In this document: piece after piece, positions 21,154 to 29,130 of the stretch
Layout of the letters: every line of letters begins with the position of its first letter
How positions within the stretch are numbered: position 1 is the first letter of the stretch
Virus record (IMG/VR): IMGVR_UViG_3300043464_000969
Coordinates: 1 to 32,761 of that record
Origin: a virus
DNA: 32,761 nt
Strand: one strand, 5' to 3'
Program-made: the position numbers and the translations under genes
Notes under the pieces: model-generated
Databases searched by the model: none
Told to the model about the DNA's origin: nothing
What the model saw: only the letters and a program-made list of their open reading frames with translations

Positions 21154-23339
21154 CCTACGACGACTACATCATAGGCAAGCAAAAGACCGTCCGGGATGCC
21201 GGGTTTGAACCTTTGCCAATCATCGCTCCACTGTTTGACTGGCAAGCGCACATCGTGCGTTGGGCGCTTAGAAAAGGCCGTTGCGCACTCTTTGAGGACT
21301 GCGGGCTTGGCAAGACTGCTCAACAGCTCGAATGGGCCAGCCAAGTAGTGCGGCACACTGGCGGCAGCGTGCTTATTCTGACCCCTCTTGCTGTGGCATC
21401 ACAGACTGCTAGGGAAGCTCAGAAGTTTGGAATCGAAGCAAAGCAGATTGCCAGCGGTGACGAAATCACAGCGCCAGGAGTTTGGATTACCAATTACGAG
21501 AAGCTGGAGCATTTTGACTGTTCAGTGTTTGCCGGGGTGGTTTTGGACGAGAGCAGCATCCTCAAATCTTTTACAGGAAAAACGAGAAAAGCACTGACAG
21601 ATGCCTTTTCGCAGACACCATATAGGCTCGCATGTACCGCGACCCCATCACCGAACGACTACACCGAACTCGGGCAGCACGCTGATTTTCTCGGGATCTG
21701 CTCGCCTGCTCAGATGCTGGCGACGTTCTTCGTGAACGACACGTTCAACACTGGGGACTGGCGGCTCAAAAAGCACGCTGAGAGTGAGTTTTGGAAATGG
21801 CTGGCGAGTTGGGCCGCGTGCGTTTCAAAGCCGTCTGACATTGGCTTTGAAAACGCTGGGTACGATCTGCCAGCACTTAACATGCAAACAATTCTGGTGG
21901 ACGCTGACATCAGCACAAATACTGGGCAGGACTTGTTTCGCATTGCCACGCTATCAGCGACGACGATGCACCGCGAAATGCGCATGACCTCGGCAGACCG
22001 ATCCAATGCGGTGGCAAATCTCGTGAATGGATCAAGCGAACCTTGGATTGTCTGGTGTAACACGAACGACGAGGCAGACAACCTGGCGCAGCGCATACCA
22101 GATGCAATTGAAGTCCGAGGATCTGACACATCAACGCGCAAGGAAACTTTGCTGAGTGATTTTAGCCAAGGGCGGGCTCGCGTAATTATTACCAAGCCGA
22201 GCATTGCTGGGTTCGGCCTTAACTGGCAGCACTGCCGCAACGTGGCATTTGTGGGACTTAGCTACTCGTTTGAGGACTTCTACCAAGCTCTCAGACGCTC
22301 CTACAGGTTCGGGCAAACGCAAGAGGTAAACGCCTACATCGTGCAGGCAAAGACGGAAGGAGCCATCCTTCAATCAATCAGACGCAAAATTGAGCAACAT
22401 GAGAAAATGCAAGAGAACATGAAACTAGCAGCAGCAGAAATGACTTTTCAGAAGTCCGAGACAGTGGAAGCAAAGACAGGAGTGGACAGTTACTCAGGCA
22501 AGAATTGGACAGTGCACCACGGCGATTGTGTGCGAGTTGCCAAGACGATCCCGACGGGCTCGATTGACTTCTCAGTTTTCAGCCCGCCTTTTGCTGACCT
22601 TTTTACTTACTCAAACGACCCGCAAGACATGGGAAACTGTGACTCTATGGCAGACTTCATGGTGCATTTTGATTTTCTCATTCAAGAGATCAAACGGATC
22701 ATGCAGCCTGGGCGCGAAGTGGCGGTGCACTGCGTGGATTTGCTTTCCACGAAATGGAAGACTGGATCCATCCAGTTCCAAGACTTCAGCGGCGAGATCA
22801 TCCGCGCGTTTTGGAAGCATGACTTCCTGTTTCACTCTCGCATCTGCATCTGGAAGAGTCCGGTGACAGAGATGCAGCGCACAAAGGCGCACGGGCTCCT
22901 GCACAAGACGCTCAAAACCGACTCCTCCAGTTCGCGAGTCGGCTGCGCTGACTATCTGCTAGTTTTCCGAGCACCAGGGCAGACGGTTGTCCCAGTGACA
23001 AAAGACGGATCAGAGTTTCCAGTCTCTTGGTGGCAGGAAGTGGCATCTCCTGTCTGGATGACAGTCGATCAAGGGCGCGTTTTGAACGGAGAAGTGGCGC
23101 GGGATCAGGCAGATGAAAAGCACATTTGCCCGCTACAGCTTGACGTTATCGAGCGAGCCATCACGCTCTGGAGCAACCCCGGCGAGTTGGTTTACTCGCC
23201 ATTCACCGGAATTGGATCGGAAGGGTACGGGGCGCTGACCCTTGGACGGCGATTTGTAGGATCGGAACTTAAAAAATCATACGCAGAACACGCCGTCACA
23301 AACCTTCGCAACATCGAAGCTCAACCGAGCCTTTTTTAA
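21150..23339 (+). CDS. SNF2-like helicase fused to a DNA methyltransferase
   Basis: A 729-aa fusion. Residues 1-420 carry SF2/SNF2 ATPase motifs: I DCGLGKT (50-56), II DES (133-135), III TATPSPND (163-170), V KPSIAGFGLN (349-358) and VI QALRRSYRFGQT (379-390). Residues 450-729 are an N6-adenine or N4-cytosine DNA methyltransferase with the catalytic SPPF (478-481) before the SAM-binding PFTGIGS (684-690), a beta-class order. I see no nuclease motif, so it is not an obvious restriction enzyme. It may methylate phage DNA while translocating, protecting it from host restriction, or remodel protein-DNA complexes. It is linked by overlaps to the zinc-knuckle protein upstream and the nuclease downstream. 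Confidence 0.9.
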   Translation: MTYDDYIIGKQKTVRDAGFEPLPIIAPLFDWQAHIVRWALRKGRCALFEDCGLGKTAQQLEWASQVVRHTGGSVLILTPLAVASQTAREAQKFGIEAKQIASGDEITAPGVWITNYEKLEHFDCSVFAGVVLDESSILKSFTGKTRKALTDAFSQTPYRLACTATPSPNDYTELGQHADFLGICSPAQMLATFFVNDTFNTGDWRLKKHAESEFWKWLASWAACVSKPSDIGFENAGYDLPALNMQTILVDADISTNTGQDLFRIATLSATTMHREMRMTSADRSNAVANLVNGSSEPWIVWCNTNDEADNLAQRIPDAIEVRGSDTSTRKETLLSDFSQGRARVIITKPSIAGFGLNWQHCRNVAFVGLSYSFEDFYQALRRSYRFGQTQEVNAYIVQAKTEGAILQSIRRKIEQHEKMQENMKLAAAEMTFQKSETVEAKTGVDSYSGKNWTVHHGDCVRVAKTIPTGSIDFSVFSPPFADLFTYSNDPQDMGNCDSMADFMVHFDFLIQEIKRIMQPGREVAVHCVDLLSTKWKTGSIQFQDFSGEIIRAFWKHDFLFHSRICIWKSPVTEMQRTKAHGLLHKTLKTDSSSSRVGCADYLLVFRAPGQTVVPVTKDGSEFPVSWWQEVASPVWMTVDQGRVLNGEVARDQADEKHICPLQLDVIERAITLWSNPGELVYSPFTGIGSEGYGALTLGRRFVGSELKKSYAEHAVTNLRNIEAQPSLF

Positions 23340-24331
23340 TGAAAATACGACACTCATCACTTCCCAAGCTCGCATTGTGCGGGCAATACGAAGGCGCGCC
23401 GGGCACCAGTCCGGCAGCAGAGCGCGGCACCAAACTAGACGCAGCATTTCGGCACGCCTGGACGCATGGCGAGTTTCCTGACTGGGAACTACCAGAGGAA
23501 GACGCGCAGGCAGTTCGGTGGGCAATTAACCAGTGCATCAGTCTCAATGGTGGGGCTGACAACTTAACGACCATTGAAAACCGCTGCCGCATTTACACCG
23601 AAGGGCTTGAGCATCGCGGAACCGCTGACGGTGTGGCAATCAAAGGCCGCTGGCTTATAGACCTAAAGAGCGGGCAGATTTACGACTACCAGGCGCAGAT
23701 GGCAGCCTACGCGCTGGGGCTCATGCAAGAGCACTTCGTGGGCGAGTGGACGACTCATTTGCTGTTTTGCGATCAGCGCCAAGTTGTGACACACGTCTGG
23801 AGCTACAGGACAGCTTTCGAGTTGGTAGCAAAGGTGCTGGCAAATGTGGGCACTGCACCTACCGAAAACGACTACTGCGGGTGGTGCAGTAAATCGCTGA
23901 CCTGCCCGGCTCGTGTTGCTAGCAAGGACAGCGCACTGGTGACAGTGGCGGGGCTTGCGCCTACCGTGCAGGATGAAGCGTTTCTTGCGCTGCTCAACGA
24001 TCCTGACCGACTCGGGCAGTTTCTGGCCGCTTGCCAGACGCTGGATGATTTCAGAGACGCTGCAAAGGAGAAGGCTCGCGGACTGCTTGAAGCTGGCGTG
24101 AAAGTGCCGGGCTGGAGGCTGCAAAAGCCGCGTGCATCCGAGTACATCGAGGCCGAACACGTCGCGCAGGCAGTGCAAAACGGCGTGCTGGGTGCTGGGG
24201 ACGTGATCCGTGCTCAGGGCTCGATCAGCATCAAAAAGGCGCAAGCTCTCTGGAGTGCTGCCGGTGCGGTGCTGCCGGATGAGATCGTGCAAAGGAAGAT
24301 TGGGCAGGCTCCACTTGTTGCAAGTAAATGA
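23339..24331 (+). CDS. Cas4/RecB-like PD-(D/E)XK nuclease (DUF2800 type)
   Basis: A 330-aa nuclease. The active-site signature is present: G-T-A-D97, then D108-L-K110 and the downstream YQAQMAAYALGL helix (QxxxY motif IV). A Cys pattern of one N-terminal (C14) and three later cysteines (C180-x2-C183-x5-C189) matches the 4Fe-4S site of Cas4/AddB-type enzymes. Such proteins act as 5'-3' or 3'-5' exonucleases; in phages they often pair with a RecT-type annealase, which is encoded nearby here. It is likely to resect DNA ends for recombination or replication. TAATG overlap with the upstream gene. Confidence 0.85.
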   Translation: MKIRHSSLPKLALCGQYEGAPGTSPAAERGTKLDAAFRHAWTHGEFPDWELPEEDAQAVRWAINQCISLNGGADNLTTIENRCRIYTEGLEHRGTADGVAIKGRWLIDLKSGQIYDYQAQMAAYALGLMQEHFVGEWTTHLLFCDQRQVVTHVWSYRTAFELVAKVLANVGTAPTENDYCGWCSKSLTCPARVASKDSALVTVAGLAPTVQDEAFLALLNDPDRLGQFLAACQTLDDFRDAAKEKARGLLEAGVKVPGWRLQKPRASEYIEAEHVAQAVQNGVLGAGDVIRAQGSISIKKAQALWSAAGAVLPDEIVQRKIGQAPLVASK

Positions 24332-24531
24332 GCACGCAAAAACAAATCTGCGAGCTTCACCGCAAACTCCGCGAGGAACGCGCAAAGTTTAAAGACGCAT
24401 CCGTAAAATTAACTGACGCCCGGCAGATCATTGCGTGGCAAGGCGAGTCCGTGCGGCTGCTCCGGGAGTCTCTAAATCACCTCGAAAACCACAGCGTGCT
24501 CGCCCGTATTTGGGCGAGATTAACTAAATAA
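24328..24531 (+). CDS. Small coiled-coil protein, function unknown
   Basis: A 67-aa charged helical protein (HRKLREERAKFKDASVKLTD; LRESLNHLENHSVLARIWA). It overlaps the nuclease stop (ATGA) and is probably translated with it. There is no membrane segment or cysteine cluster beyond a single Cys. It could be a partner of the nuclease, but there is no direct evidence. Confidence 0.6.
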   Translation: MSTQKQICELHRKLREERAKFKDASVKLTDARQIIAWQGESVRLLRESLNHLENHSVLARIWARLTK

Positions 24532-24533
24532 TT

Positions 24534-24701
24534 ATGAGCCAAGGAACATACACAGTAGGCGGTGGAAAATACCGGAAACGGACTTGCAGCGGCACGCGAG
24601 TTGTAGACAAATTTCGCACGCGTGAAGAAAAGCTAGCGCAACGAGCGGAACGAACAGCAAAAGCGCGGGCTCTGCGTGAACGGTGTACTCCAAAAGCATG
24701 A
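24534..24701 (+). CDS. Small basic protein, 55 aa, function unknown
   Basis: The frame begins MSQGTYTVGGGKYRKRTCSG and ends LRERCTPKA, with about a quarter Arg/Lys. It starts two bases after the previous stop in the context AATAATTATG, and its stop overlaps the RuvC start (ATGA), which supports it as a real gene. A basic, probably helical C-terminal half (EEKLAQRAERTAKARALRE) suggests nucleic-acid binding. It is not recognised. Confidence 0.55.
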   Translation: MSQGTYTVGGGKYRKRTCSGTRVVDKFRTREEKLAQRAERTAKARALRERCTPKA

Positions 24702-25168
24702 GTAATCAAAACTACATCGCAATTGACCCAGGAGTGGGCGGCGGCATTGCCTACACCGACACCGACGGCAGCGTCCATGCACTGCCAATGCCGGAGACGG
24801 TTGCAGATTTGCGGGATCAATTGGAAATCCTCTGCACACTCGAAAGCACAAACCAAGTTGTCTTTCTTGAAGAGTTGCCCAAGTTTGCGGGCAAAATGAG
24901 CGGAAGCTCAATGGCGACTATGTTTCGCAACTACGGACGTATAGAGGGGCTGCTTTCAAGCTACCGAGCCCGCATTGAGTATCTGCCGCCCAAAAAGTGG
25001 CAACAGGCTCTTGGGCTTGGTGACAAGAAGACGCACGGGAACCGTTGGAAAGCTCATCTCAAAGGCCGCGCACAGGCGCTATATCCGCAACTTTCAGTCA
25101 CACTGAAAACCGCAGACGCTCTCCTCATTCTTGAGGCTGGGCTAAAAATGAAAAGCAAATGCAACTAA
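24698..25168 (+). CDS. RuvC-like Holliday junction resolvase
   Basis: A 156-aa protein with the RNase H-like fold of phage RuvC resolvases: strand 1 with IAIDPGVGGG (D10), an acidic strand FLEELP (E58/E59) and a C-terminal helix KTADALLILEAG (D140). The three acidic sites bind the two metals that cut DNA junctions. It should resolve recombination or replication intermediates before packaging. ATG 24698 is chosen by ATGA overlap; a GTG 15 bases upstream is possible. It overlaps recT by 10 bases, making a recombination module. Confidence 0.8.
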   Translation: MSNQNYIAIDPGVGGGIAYTDTDGSVHALPMPETVADLRDQLEILCTLESTNQVVFLEELPKFAGKMSGSSMATMFRNYGRIEGLLSSYRARIEYLPPKKWQQALGLGDKKTHGNRWKAHLKGRAQALYPQLSVTLKTADALLILEAGLKMKSKCN

Positions 25169-25890
25169 TACCATTCGACCAGACCAAACTGATGGCCGAG
25201 GCCATCGCAAAATCCAAGTTGTTCGGGATCCAAACCCCCGAGCAGGCCCTTGCGCTCGGGCTCCTTTGCCAAGCGGAGGGACGCCACCCAGCGGAAGCAG
25301 CCCGCGATTATCACATTATTAACGGCAAGCCGTCCTTGAAATCTGAAGCCATGCTTGCACGATTCCAGCAGGCTGGAGGCCGCGTTGAATGGCACGACTA
25401 CACGCACGAGGCAGTTTCGGGCACGTTTACGCATCCACAGGGAGCCTCGCTAAAAGTGAGTTGGACCATCAAGGACGCCGAGCGCGCCGGGCTCACATCA
25501 AATCCAACTTGGCGCAAGTTTCCCCGGCAGATGCTCAAGGCTAGGTGTATCAGCGAGGCAGTGCGCGGGATTTACCCTGGTGTGCTTTCGGGGCTGTACG
25601 CGCCGGAGGAGGTGCAAGAGTTTGCGCCGATCCAGTCGCACACAGAGCCAAACGATGAACCAGTCATTACGGTCGAATCATCAACCCCGACCCCGCCAAT
25701 GCTGGAACGCATCAACCCGATGCAGCGGCTACTGGCCGATAAAAACAGTGCGCAGCGTGAAAAAGTCACCGCTGGAGCACTAAAACGGGGCTGGATCAAA
25801 GAGGGTGAGACATACCTTGACATTCCCGCCGACATTGCCACGCAGGCAGTTGCATTTCCAGAAAGATTCTTTGCAGCGTTTTCCATCTAA
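25159..25890 (+). CDS. recT: RecT-family single-strand annealing protein
   Basis: A 243-aa protein with the RecT pattern: MAEAIAKSKLFGIQTPEQAL at the start, then AEGRHPAEAARDYHIINGKPSLKSEAMLARFQQAGG and a central WTIKDAERAGL...KFPRQMLKARCISEAVRGIYP, which is strongly characteristic. It anneals complementary strands exposed by a nuclease such as the Cas4-like enzyme upstream. The last 60 residues are a Pro/Thr linker and a small helical domain. It lies between ruvC and an SSB-like gene, the usual company of this family. Confidence 0.87.
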   Translation: MQLIPFDQTKLMAEAIAKSKLFGIQTPEQALALGLLCQAEGRHPAEAARDYHIINGKPSLKSEAMLARFQQAGGRVEWHDYTHEAVSGTFTHPQGASLKVSWTIKDAERAGLTSNPTWRKFPRQMLKARCISEAVRGIYPGVLSGLYAPEEVQEFAPIQSHTEPNDEPVITVESSTPTPPMLERINPMQRLLADKNSAQREKVTAGALKRGWIKEGETYLDIPADIATQAVAFPERFFAAFSI

Positions 25891-25896
25891 ATACAT

Positions 25897-26298
25897 ATGC
25901 CATCACTGAAAATAGAAACAACAGAGCAACAGCAATCCATCGAGGCCGGAATCCATTTAGCCCGGATCGAGCACGCAATCGAGGCAGTCTCAAAAGCTGG
26001 AAACGAGATGCTGCAACTCGAAGTGAAAGTGGGACCGCTTACGTTCAAATCGTGGGTTGTTTTCACCGCAAAGAACTCCCGCAACGTGGCAGACTTTGCG
26101 CTGGCAATCGGCAAGAAGGTTGTCGAAGGCAAGACGCTGGTTATCGAAACCGAGGACTGCGTTGGCAAGATTGCCAAGGTCGAACTGGGGCCCGGCGACC
26201 GCATTTCTGAGAAGACCGGCAAACCGTATTTGGAAATCAAACGCTGGTTGCCGCGATCTGCTGGCACGGAGCTAGAGTCTGACGAGATTCCGTTCTAA
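25897..26298 (+). CDS. Single-strand DNA-binding protein (SSB-like tail)
   Basis: A 133-aa protein with a beta-rich body (LQLEVKVGPLTFKSWVVFT; KTLVIETEDCVGKIAKVEL; GKPYLEIKRWLP) and an acidic C-terminal tail ending DEIPF (residues 129-133), like the conserved DDDIPF tail of bacterial SSB that recruits partner proteins. The body resembles DUF669-type phage SSBs rather than classic OB-fold SSB. It would coat single strands for RecT and for the replicative helicase downstream. The start follows an A-rich leader (AAATACATATG). Confidence 0.75.
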   Translation: MPSLKIETTEQQQSIEAGIHLARIEHAIEAVSKAGNEMLQLEVKVGPLTFKSWVVFTAKNSRNVADFALAIGKKVVEGKTLVIETEDCVGKIAKVELGPGDRISEKTGKPYLEIKRWLPRSAGTELESDEIPF

Positions 26299-26300
26299 CC

Positions 26301-26507
26301 ATGAAAAATAAAACTACAACTGACCAGGCTTCTATTTCCGAAGAAAAGGAAAGCTACGCCGACAGACTGAGAAACCACGCTGCGTTGCATTTACTCGCAG
26401 CAATGATCTCTGATTCTATGGCAAAGCATTTGACCAACGAGGAAATGGTTAGCGAATCAGTGGACATAGCTGACCTGTTGGTTGCTGCACTCAACCGCAA
26501 AAAATAA
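26301..26507 (+). CDS. Small helical protein, function unknown
   Basis: A 68-aa protein (MKNKTTTDQASISEEKESYADRL...), helical and acidic to neutral, with the middle part AALHLLAAMISDSMAKHLTN and a basic end (ALNRKK). It sits between the SSB-like gene and the next small gene in the early operon. No domain is recognised. About 44 bases after its stop hold no gene. Confidence 0.6.
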   Translation: MKNKTTTDQASISEEKESYADRLRNHAALHLLAAMISDSMAKHLTNEEMVSESVDIADLLVAALNRKK

Positions 26508-26551
26508 TCGGCAACTGGGGGCCGCGCATCCGACCAACGCGGAAACAACAA

Positions 26552-26764
26552 ATGACCAAGCACGAACGAGACGAAGCCGAACGGATTGCCGACGAACTGA
26601 TGAAGACGCACACTGCACTTGTGACTTCTGGACAACCTGGGCTCAATCCGCACGCGATGCAGACTTTCAAGCTGGCACGCGCAATTCACATCTTTTCAGC
26701 CACTGCCGAGCCAGAAATCCTGTCCGATTTGGCACGCAGGCAACGGCAACACGACGCTCGTTAA
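26552..26764 (+). CDS. Small helical protein, function unknown
   Basis: A 70-aa protein with charged helices (TKHERDEAERIADELMKTH; FKLARAIHIFSATAE; LSDLARRQRQHDAR). The start follows GAAACAACAAATG, an A-rich leader with no Shine-Dalgarno shared with other early genes. The stop lies three bases before the helicase start. It could be a helicase partner, but nothing in the sequence proves it. Confidence 0.6.
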   Translation: MTKHERDEAERIADELMKTHTALVTSGQPGLNPHAMQTFKLARAIHIFSATAEPEILSDLARRQRQHDAR

Positions 26765-26767
26765 AGG

Positions 26768-28099
26768 ATGAGCGTACAAACAGTCCCGCAGGCCGAGCAA
26801 GCCGAGCGGGCGGTGCTGGGGTGTCTCTTATTTGCCCCACACACCGCATTTCCCGCAGTTGTCGCGTCTGGGCTGACCACTGGGGACTTTTTTGATCCTA
26901 GCTTTGCGACGATCTTTGCGGGCATTCAAGCCGCAGCAGATGCAGGCCAAAGCTTGGACCCGCTTTCGCTAGCAACTCAACTAGCGCACCAGGGCATTCC
27001 TTTTGCAACCATCTCGGAACTGTCTACAGGGATGCCGAGTCTCGAACCGCTGCCGAACTGGTGCGGGCTGGTGCAGGATGCCGCAAGACGCCGAAAGCTA
27101 TTGGCGCAACTCAGGGAAGCAGCAAAAGCACTTGGTGAAGGATTGCCGACTGGTGACATCGTGGCCGGGCTTGGCGACGCGGTGACGGTTGCAAGTGCCG
27201 AGCAAGGGCTCGGAGATGTCACAGAAACGCCGTTTCTTGATTTGATGAAATATGACACAACGGAAGACCCAAACACGCTTATCGGGAACCGTTGGCTCTG
27301 CAAAGGAGGATCGTTGCTCATCAACGCGCAAAGCGGCATCGGCAAAAGCTCTCTTACGATGCAACTGGCAATTGGCTGGGCACTGGGTGCAGGTAGATTC
27401 TCCGAGCTTTTGACGTTTGGCATCAAACCAGTGCGACCGCTCAAAAGCCTGATTCTCCAAGCTGAAAACGACATAGGAGATCAAGCCGAAATCATTCAGT
27501 CAGTCGTTTACAAATACGGCTCGCAGAACAATTGCAGAGAAGAAGACATGCGAATGTTAAAGCAACAGCTAGTCTTTTACCGCGACAACGTCCACAGCGG
27601 GGCCGAGTTTCTCCGAGTTCTGGAAGCGTTAGTGGTGCGACATCGTCCAGATGTTGCATGGATTGACCCTCTAATGTGCTACCTGGGCGACGATATTTCA
27701 GACCAAAAAGTGGTTACAGAGTTTTGCAACGGGCTAAACCGAATCAGCAGCAAAACCGGGGTGCTTTTGGTTTTGATCCATCACCTGCCAAAGCCTAGGG
27801 AGGGCACAGCACGTACCGATTCCGATTTGGCATATGCTGGGTTTGGATCGAGCGCATTGACAAACTGGGCTCGCGAGGTCGTCACATTGCAGCGACTAGA
27901 GACAGAACCCGGCGAACCGCCGACCTGCTCACTGACGGCAACAAAACGCAGATTGAGGGCTGGAATGACGCATTACGACACGCAGCAACCAACAGCACAG
28001 ATTTACATTCAGCATTCACCAAACCGCGAGAAGGACGGGATGGTGTGGAAGATTTGCAGGAAGCCAGAACCACCAGAAGAACCTAAAAAACGCAAATGA
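26768..28099 (+). CDS. Replicative DNA helicase, DnaB N-terminal domain with RecA-like ATPase
   Basis: A 443-aa helicase. Residues 6-120 match the DnaB N-terminal domain (QAEQAERAVLGCLLFAPHTA; DFFDPSFATIFAGIQ). Residues 170-420 are a RecA/RepA-like ATPase with Walker A SGIGKS (189-194), E233 in QAEND and Walker B VAWID (D300), then LIHHLPKP. The Pro/Lys-rich tail (PEPPEEPKKRK) may recruit a partner. It would unwind DNA ahead of the fork and overlaps the initiator gene (ATGA), where the probable origin lies. The split of a DnaB-type N-terminus and a RepA-like core is common in small phages. Confidence 0.88.
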   Translation: MSVQTVPQAEQAERAVLGCLLFAPHTAFPAVVASGLTTGDFFDPSFATIFAGIQAAADAGQSLDPLSLATQLAHQGIPFATISELSTGMPSLEPLPNWCGLVQDAARRRKLLAQLREAAKALGEGLPTGDIVAGLGDAVTVASAEQGLGDVTETPFLDLMKYDTTEDPNTLIGNRWLCKGGSLLINAQSGIGKSSLTMQLAIGWALGAGRFSELLTFGIKPVRPLKSLILQAENDIGDQAEIIQSVVYKYGSQNNCREEDMRMLKQQLVFYRDNVHSGAEFLRVLEALVVRHRPDVAWIDPLMCYLGDDISDQKVVTEFCNGLNRISSKTGVLLVLIHHLPKPREGTARTDSDLAYAGFGSSALTNWAREVVTLQRLETEPGEPPTCSLTATKRRLRAGMTHYDTQQPTAQIYIQHSPNREKDGMVWKICRKPEPPEEPKKRK

Positions 28100-28719
28100 A
28101 AGCACGCTCTGAGAACCCAAAAGACGAAGGTCCGTTTGCTTGGCAAACTCGTGAAGCTGCCGTTGAAGCTGGTAAACTAGGCATCAACGCCTATGCGATT
28201 TATTGCGCACTGACGCACTTTCAAAGTGCAGCGGCGAGCGAACACAAAAGACGTTTTTCGGCGTCGTACCAGCAGTTGGCCGAGCATGTGGGATGCTCTC
28301 AACGGACTGTTTGTCGTGCTCTTGTGGACCTCGAAAAGGCTGGCCTGATTCGCATTTTTTCCGGCGCAAATGGAGGCTATCGGGCGACACGAAATTCCTT
28401 TTTTTTGACCTCGATTAGCCACGCCCCACAGGCGCATGGCAACGCCTCACAGGCGCGGCTCGTGAACGCCCCACAGGCGTGGCACGTGAACGCCCCACAG
28501 GCGCGCAAGAAGAGAACAGAGAACAGATTTACTGCGGGGCCTCAAGCCCCCGCATGTAAATCAGAGAAGGAAGAAACTGAGTCCGCTTGCTCGCGCTTGG
28601 GGCGCGGCAGCGACTCAAGAGAACCCGGAGACTTTATCCCGACTCCATTGACCGCAGATGAGCTTGCCGAGATGACAGCGCAGAAAGCGAGAATGATGGA
28701 AATGTTAAAAAATCTCTAA
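28096..28719 (+). CDS. Replication initiator-like protein with winged-helix domain
   Basis: A 207-aa protein with an HTH (about residues 57-85: SYQQLAEHVGCSQRTVCRAL followed by DLEKAGL) of the winged-helix type found in phage replication initiators such as lambda O. The middle (110-138) is a low-complexity octapeptide repeat of the type APQAxxVN, encoded by DNA iterons spaced about 24 bp apart. The C-terminal helix (AEMTAQKARMMEMLKNL) could load the helicase encoded just upstream. The DNA inside this gene looks like the origin itself, as in lambda. Initiation by this protein at these iterons is inferred from the arrangement. Confidence 0.75.
   Translation: MKARSENPKDEGPFAWQTREAAVEAGKLGINAYAIYCALTHFQSAAASEHKRRFSASYQQLAEHVGCSQRTVCRALVDLEKAGLIRIFSGANGGYRATRNSFFLTSISHAPQAHGNASQARLVNAPQAWHVNAPQARKKRTENRFTAGPQAPACKSEKEETESACSRLGRGSDSREPGDFIPTPLTADELAEMTAQKARMMEMLKNL
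28421..28503. repeat. Four origin-like iterons inside the initiator gene
   Basis: Four copies of ACGCC(C/T)CACAGGCG are at 28421-28434, 28442-28455, 28466-28479 and 28490-28503, spaced 21, 24 and 24 bp. Each has dyad symmetry (CGCC...GGCG). The number, spacing near two helical turns and location inside an initiator gene closely match lambda ori. Confidence 0.78.
28526..28562. repeat. Large hairpin next to the iterons
   Basis: GATTTAC plus TGCGGGG (28526-28539) pair with CCCCGCA (28548-28554), a bulged T and GTAAATC (28556-28562). This makes a 14-bp stem with an 8-base loop. It lies 22 bases after the last iteron, within the initiator reading frame. It could be a cruciform or single-strand initiation site, or an RNA hairpin. 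Confidence 0.65.
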
Positions 28720-28751
28720 AACTCAGACCGCACCGAACCGATAAAACAAAA

Positions 28752-29060
28752 ATGACTCTCGACCTAAGCAACATCACCAAAGCCGACGTTTACGCAGTCG
28801 CGCAGGATCTGGCCGAAAGGCTGGAACGGCAAAAACAGATCAGCGAGACGCTCAGGGACGAACTACGCAGCCAGGCAGCGAGGCCGTGCTTGATGTGCGC
28901 ACTGAGTCCAGCTGACGGCGAAGTTGCGTTTCAGCTCGTTTATCGGGCACTCGACGTGATCGAAAACCTGACGGCCCACGTGACGCCCAACGCGAATGTG
29001 CAAAACGAGATTGCGGAAATCTCCCACGAGTTAGCCGCTATCAACGGCAAGCACGAATAG
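28752..29060 (+). CDS. Early protein, function unknown
   Basis: A 102-aa helical protein (ITKADVYAVAQDLAERLERQ; LVYRALDVIENLTAHVT; EIAEISHELAAIN) with a short Cys pair (CLMCAL, residues 46-49). Its start follows ATAAAACAAAAATG without a Shine-Dalgarno. It follows the initiator and might take part in replication, but no domain is recognised. The 70 bases after it carry no gene. Confidence 0.6.
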   Translation: MTLDLSNITKADVYAVAQDLAERLERQKQISETLRDELRSQAARPCLMCALSPADGEVAFQLVYRALDVIENLTAHVTPNANVQNEIAEISHELAAINGKHE

Positions 29061-29130
29061 TTCACAGAACGCACAGAATGGCACTTTCTAATGCCCTGAC
29101 ACAACGAACCAGTATGACCACAGCCAACAA

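Noticed and set aside
21150-23339. Type I, type III or type ISP restriction-modification enzyme
   Set aside because: Helicase and methyltransferase motifs are present but I find no PD-(D/E)XK or other nuclease motif and no specificity domain in the chain.
28421-28503. CRISPR array
   Set aside because: The repeats are only 14 bp, spacers are 7-10 bp and lie inside an open reading frame; iterons explain them better.
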